A stretch of DNA of 47,188 bases, from positions 1-47,188 of the IMG/VR virus record IMGVR_UViG_3300045012_000018. One strand, 5' to 3'. Source of the DNA: a virus. A model generated the notes under the pieces. It did not search any database. It saw nothing but the letters and a program-made list of their open reading frames with translations, and was not told the DNA's origin. Positions 45,700 to 47,188 of the stretch are shown here, piece by piece (the stretch's first letter is position 1; the number at the start of each line of letters is the position of its first letter). The translations under genes were made by a program, and so were the position numbers.

Positions 45700-46413
45700 A
45701 TGTCTTTCTTACAAGATGTGGAAACCAACACACGGGAGCGGGTATCTCTTTCGCCGGGGTCTTACGGCACCGGGAAAGAACCCGGTCTGAAGATACTCCA
45801 ATACATCGACAAGACCTCCAAGCTGGATAAGTCGGGAGCCATGCGGCACTCGTTTCTGGTGGCCGCAACCCGGCCCTCGCGGGAGGCGGCGGAACTCCAG
45901 AAAAATGCCAAAAGCAATGGGTTCGACAAGGGATCGCCATTGTCTGAGCCGGACTTTGAAGGAACGGCATTTCTCAGCGTGACCCTGCATGAGCTATGGC
46001 TGACGCCGGAGGCGACCGCGCTGGCCTTCACCGAGGCCAGCCGTAACAAGGAAGGAGTAATCCAGGCGGATTATGTGACCAAGGCAATCGCCGATGGAGA
46101 TGCTACCCAGGATTCGATTGACCGGGCTGCCGGACACTTCAAGTCGCTGGCTGCCGACAAGGTGCTGGCGGCCAACACTCCCGACGACCAGGTCCAGGAT
46201 GCTACCGATACTCAGTACAAAAAAGAACTTACCCAGATTTCTATTAAGGTTGGTCAATTCCTAACTCTTCAGGACTGGGCTGGACAACCCCGTGATCTCC
46301 AGTTCGATCCCCTGAAACTTGTGGGAACGCAGTTCTCAGGAAAGGTGGAAACCAAAGAGTTCAACGGTAAGTCCGAGGCTGAGGTTTCCGCCATATGGTC
46401 GAAGAAGAAGTAG
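45700..46413 (+). CDS. ssDNA-binding partner candidate of RecT-like protein (237 aa)
   Basis: AAAGGAGAAAAATAA precedes the ATG. The chain has GTGKEPGLKILQYIDKTSKL, LSVTLHELWLTPEATALAFT and a C-terminal LVGTQFSGKVETKEFNGKSE strand pair of the kind seen in small OB or DUF669-like phage proteins that accompany recombinases. The domain itself is not recognised, so the role is inferred from position and this tail. Confidence 0.5.
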   Translation: MSFLQDVETNTRERVSLSPGSYGTGKEPGLKILQYIDKTSKLDKSGAMRHSFLVAATRPSREAAELQKNAKSNGFDKGSPLSEPDFEGTAFLSVTLHELWLTPEATALAFTEASRNKEGVIQADYVTKAIADGDATQDSIDRAAGHFKSLAADKVLAANTPDDQVQDATDTQYKKELTQISIKVGQFLTLQDWAGQPRDLQFDPLKLVGTQFSGKVETKEFNGKSEAEVSAIWSKKK

Positions 46414-46661
46414 TCTGGGACTGGAAGAGTAACCCGGTACGGTACGATCCCAGGCGGGGATACAGGATGTGTGAAGCCTGCTGGAACGGTAACCACTGGT
46501 CGAAGCCGTACCGGGATAAGCATGGGGTACATCATCCCAAGCACAGTAACTGCTTAATCAGCAAGTTCAGGAAAATGGGGGAATGCGGCTGTGGTTGTCT
46601 CGATCCGGGACCGAAGAAAGCTAAGTTCACTGGGAAAGGCCAGGAAAATCTTTTCCCCTAG
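46395..46661 (+). CDS. Cys/His-rich basic zinc protein (88 aa)
   Basis: It overlaps the upstream gene by 19 nt. YRMCEACWNGNHWSKPYRDK, HGVHHPKHSNCLIS and GECGCGCLDPG give many Cys and His, probably two zinc sites, on a basic background. Could bind DNA or RNA. No family recognised. Confidence 0.65.
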   Translation: MVEEEVVWDWKSNPVRYDPRRGYRMCEACWNGNHWSKPYRDKHGVHHPKHSNCLISKFRKMGECGCGCLDPGPKKAKFTGKGQENLFP

Positions 46662-46671
46662 GACCGGGGAG

Positions 46672-46812
46672 ATGTGGGTAGCCGGGTGGACCGAAAATGT
46701 TCCACTGGAATGTGGTCCCAAGTATGCCTGTATTGAAAGGCGGTGCGAGCCGCTGCCGATGCATGTTCATGTTGACAGGCCGCATTTGTTTTACTCAAGG
46801 AATAGACTTTAG
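46672..46812 (+). CDS. Small Cys-containing protein (46 aa)
   Basis: ATG 46672 lies behind AGGACCGGGGAG. The chain MWVAGWTENVPLECGPKYAC with IERRCEPL and MHVHVDRPHLF has three Cys and several His. Coding status is moderate; it follows the upstream stop by 10 nt. Confidence 0.45.
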   Translation: MWVAGWTENVPLECGPKYACIERRCEPLPMHVHVDRPHLFYSRNRL

Positions 46813-46847
46813 CTCCGGTGGCAATCGGGGCTAATAAGGAGCGGGGG

Positions 46848-47060
46848 ATGAAGCCGAATAGCAAGGGAAAACTAGGGCGTGGTAGTCTCCCGCTCTTGAA
46901 ATACACAAAGATGCCAGCCCTCAAGGGACAGGGTAACCCGGATATATTCCCGGCTGGCCGTGAGGGAAGATGCTCCCGGATAACCGGACATACTTTGATA
47001 GTTGGCGAAGGGAAAATAACATGCGTCGGGTGCGATGCCACATGGATGGTTGTGAAATGA
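46848..47060 (+). CDS. Small basic zinc-type protein (70 aa)
   Basis: AAGGAGCGGGGG precedes ATG 46848. The chain is Lys/Gly-rich at first (MKPNSKGKLGRGSLPLLKYT) and ends with GRCSRITGHTLIVGEGKITC then VGCDATWMVVK, where C ... H ... C-x2-C could form a zinc ribbon. Stop overlaps the next ATG. Confidence 0.6.
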   Translation: MKPNSKGKLGRGSLPLLKYTKMPALKGQGNPDIFPAGREGRCSRITGHTLIVGEGKITCVGCDATWMVVK

Positions 47061-47167
47061 CCTGCAAACCATGCAAGCCTCCAGTAGTGTGGCCCTGGAT
47101 TGTGATGGGGTTTCTGGGGGTGCCGTTTTTCAAGGTGTGGGACTTTTTGTTCCCGCCGAAGGGATAG
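47057..47167 (+). CDS. Tiny membrane protein across the contig junction (36 aa)
   Basis: ATG 47057 overlaps the upstream stop (ATGA). MTCKPCKPPVVWPWIVMGFL and the rest form one transmembrane helix after a CKPC motif. The gene lies in the duplicated 127-bp end, so its 3' part also appears at 1-106. Confidence 0.65.
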   Translation: MTCKPCKPPVVWPWIVMGFLGVPFFKVWDFLFPPKG

Positions 47168-47188
47168 GATTTGGGGAGCGTTTTGGGA
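47062..47188. repeat. Right copy of the 127-bp terminal direct repeat
   Basis: Identical to bases 1-127. Removing one copy gives a 47,061-bp circle in which the rightward early block continues without interruption from 47 kb into the gene at 161. Confidence 0.93.

Noticed and set aside
46812-46833. Hairpin AGCTCCG/CGGGGCT as a terminator
   Set aside because: A 7-bp stem with a wobble and no U-tract, inside a tightly packed operon; transcription must continue to the next genes.
1-47188. Biological terminal direct repeat of 127 bp
   Set aside because: The length equals a standard assembly k-mer and the early operon continues smoothly across the join, so assembly overlap of a circle is the simpler reading.
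1-47188. tRNA genes, CRISPR arrays, insertion sequences, integrase
   Set aside because: Looked for by eye: no cloverleaf with T-loop motif, no regularly spaced repeats, no DDE or tyrosine/serine recombinase motifs were found.

Overview
The window is one complete, circularly closed tailed-phage genome from an uncultured source. Its first and last 127 bases are identical, so the true circle is 47,061 bp. Hallmark genes are a large terminase, a portal, an N4-gp56-type major capsid protein, a beta-propeller tail protein, Q/G-rich ejection-type proteins and two beta-helix receptor-binding proteins. No tape-measure-length gene, tail sheath or integrase is visible. I infer a short-tailed (podovirus-like) member of Caudoviricetes, probably not an integrating temperate phage. 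Secreted proteins with short signal peptides ending in A/G-x-G-Q and a lipoprotein point to a Gram-negative host. Acidobacteriota is my best guess, but it is only an inference.

Layout on the circle. (1) A leftward (-) late block runs from about 35.85 kb to 6.55 kb. In transcription order it holds a ribbon-helix-helix regulator, a frameshifted zinc-finger gene, a secreted beta-helix fibre, small head-associated proteins, TerL, portal, a scaffold-like protein, a bacterioferritin-like protein, Ig-like and Fn3 domains, the major capsid protein and decoration-like proteins. It continues with a glycosyltransferase, connector-like proteins, a propeller protein, a protein ending in an intein-like Hint domain, a GNAT-like protein, ejection-type proteins, a 1146-aa tailspike and a group of small membrane proteins (putative lysis region). 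It ends at a strong intrinsic terminator at 6.48 kb. (2) A rightward (+) early block runs from about 36.3 kb through the junction to 6.47 kb. It contains a TerS candidate, many tiny Cys-rich (zinc-ribbon-like) proteins, a methyltransferase-like protein, RusA, a Cas4-like nuclease, a RecT-like annealing protein with a partner, a membrane metalloprotease and many small membrane proteins, often with ATGA/GTGA stop-start overlaps. (3) Three genes sit against the flow: a RecA/RepA-like ATPase (-) at 40.1-40.8 kb, an HNH endonuclease (+) at 25.35 kb and a two-helix membrane protein (+) at 8.55 kb.

No DNA polymerase, primase or replicative helicase is recognisable, so replication probably uses the host replisome; a perfect DnaA box lies next to the ATPase gene. 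Packaging uses TerL and probably the TerS candidate. Recombination uses RusA, the Cas4-like nuclease and the RecT-like protein.

Most notable observations: several sigma70-type promoters are placed so that transcription would start at or within a few bases of the start codon (leaderless mRNAs). A bacterioferritin-like gene sits in the head module. The fibre and spike carry signal peptides. A Hint domain ends a tail protein. A single stop codon separates Ig-like and Fn3 modules in frame. One tail gene appears to begin with ACG. There are a structured-RNA candidate, short repeats at gene starts and duplicated leader peptides. No endolysin could be recognised.
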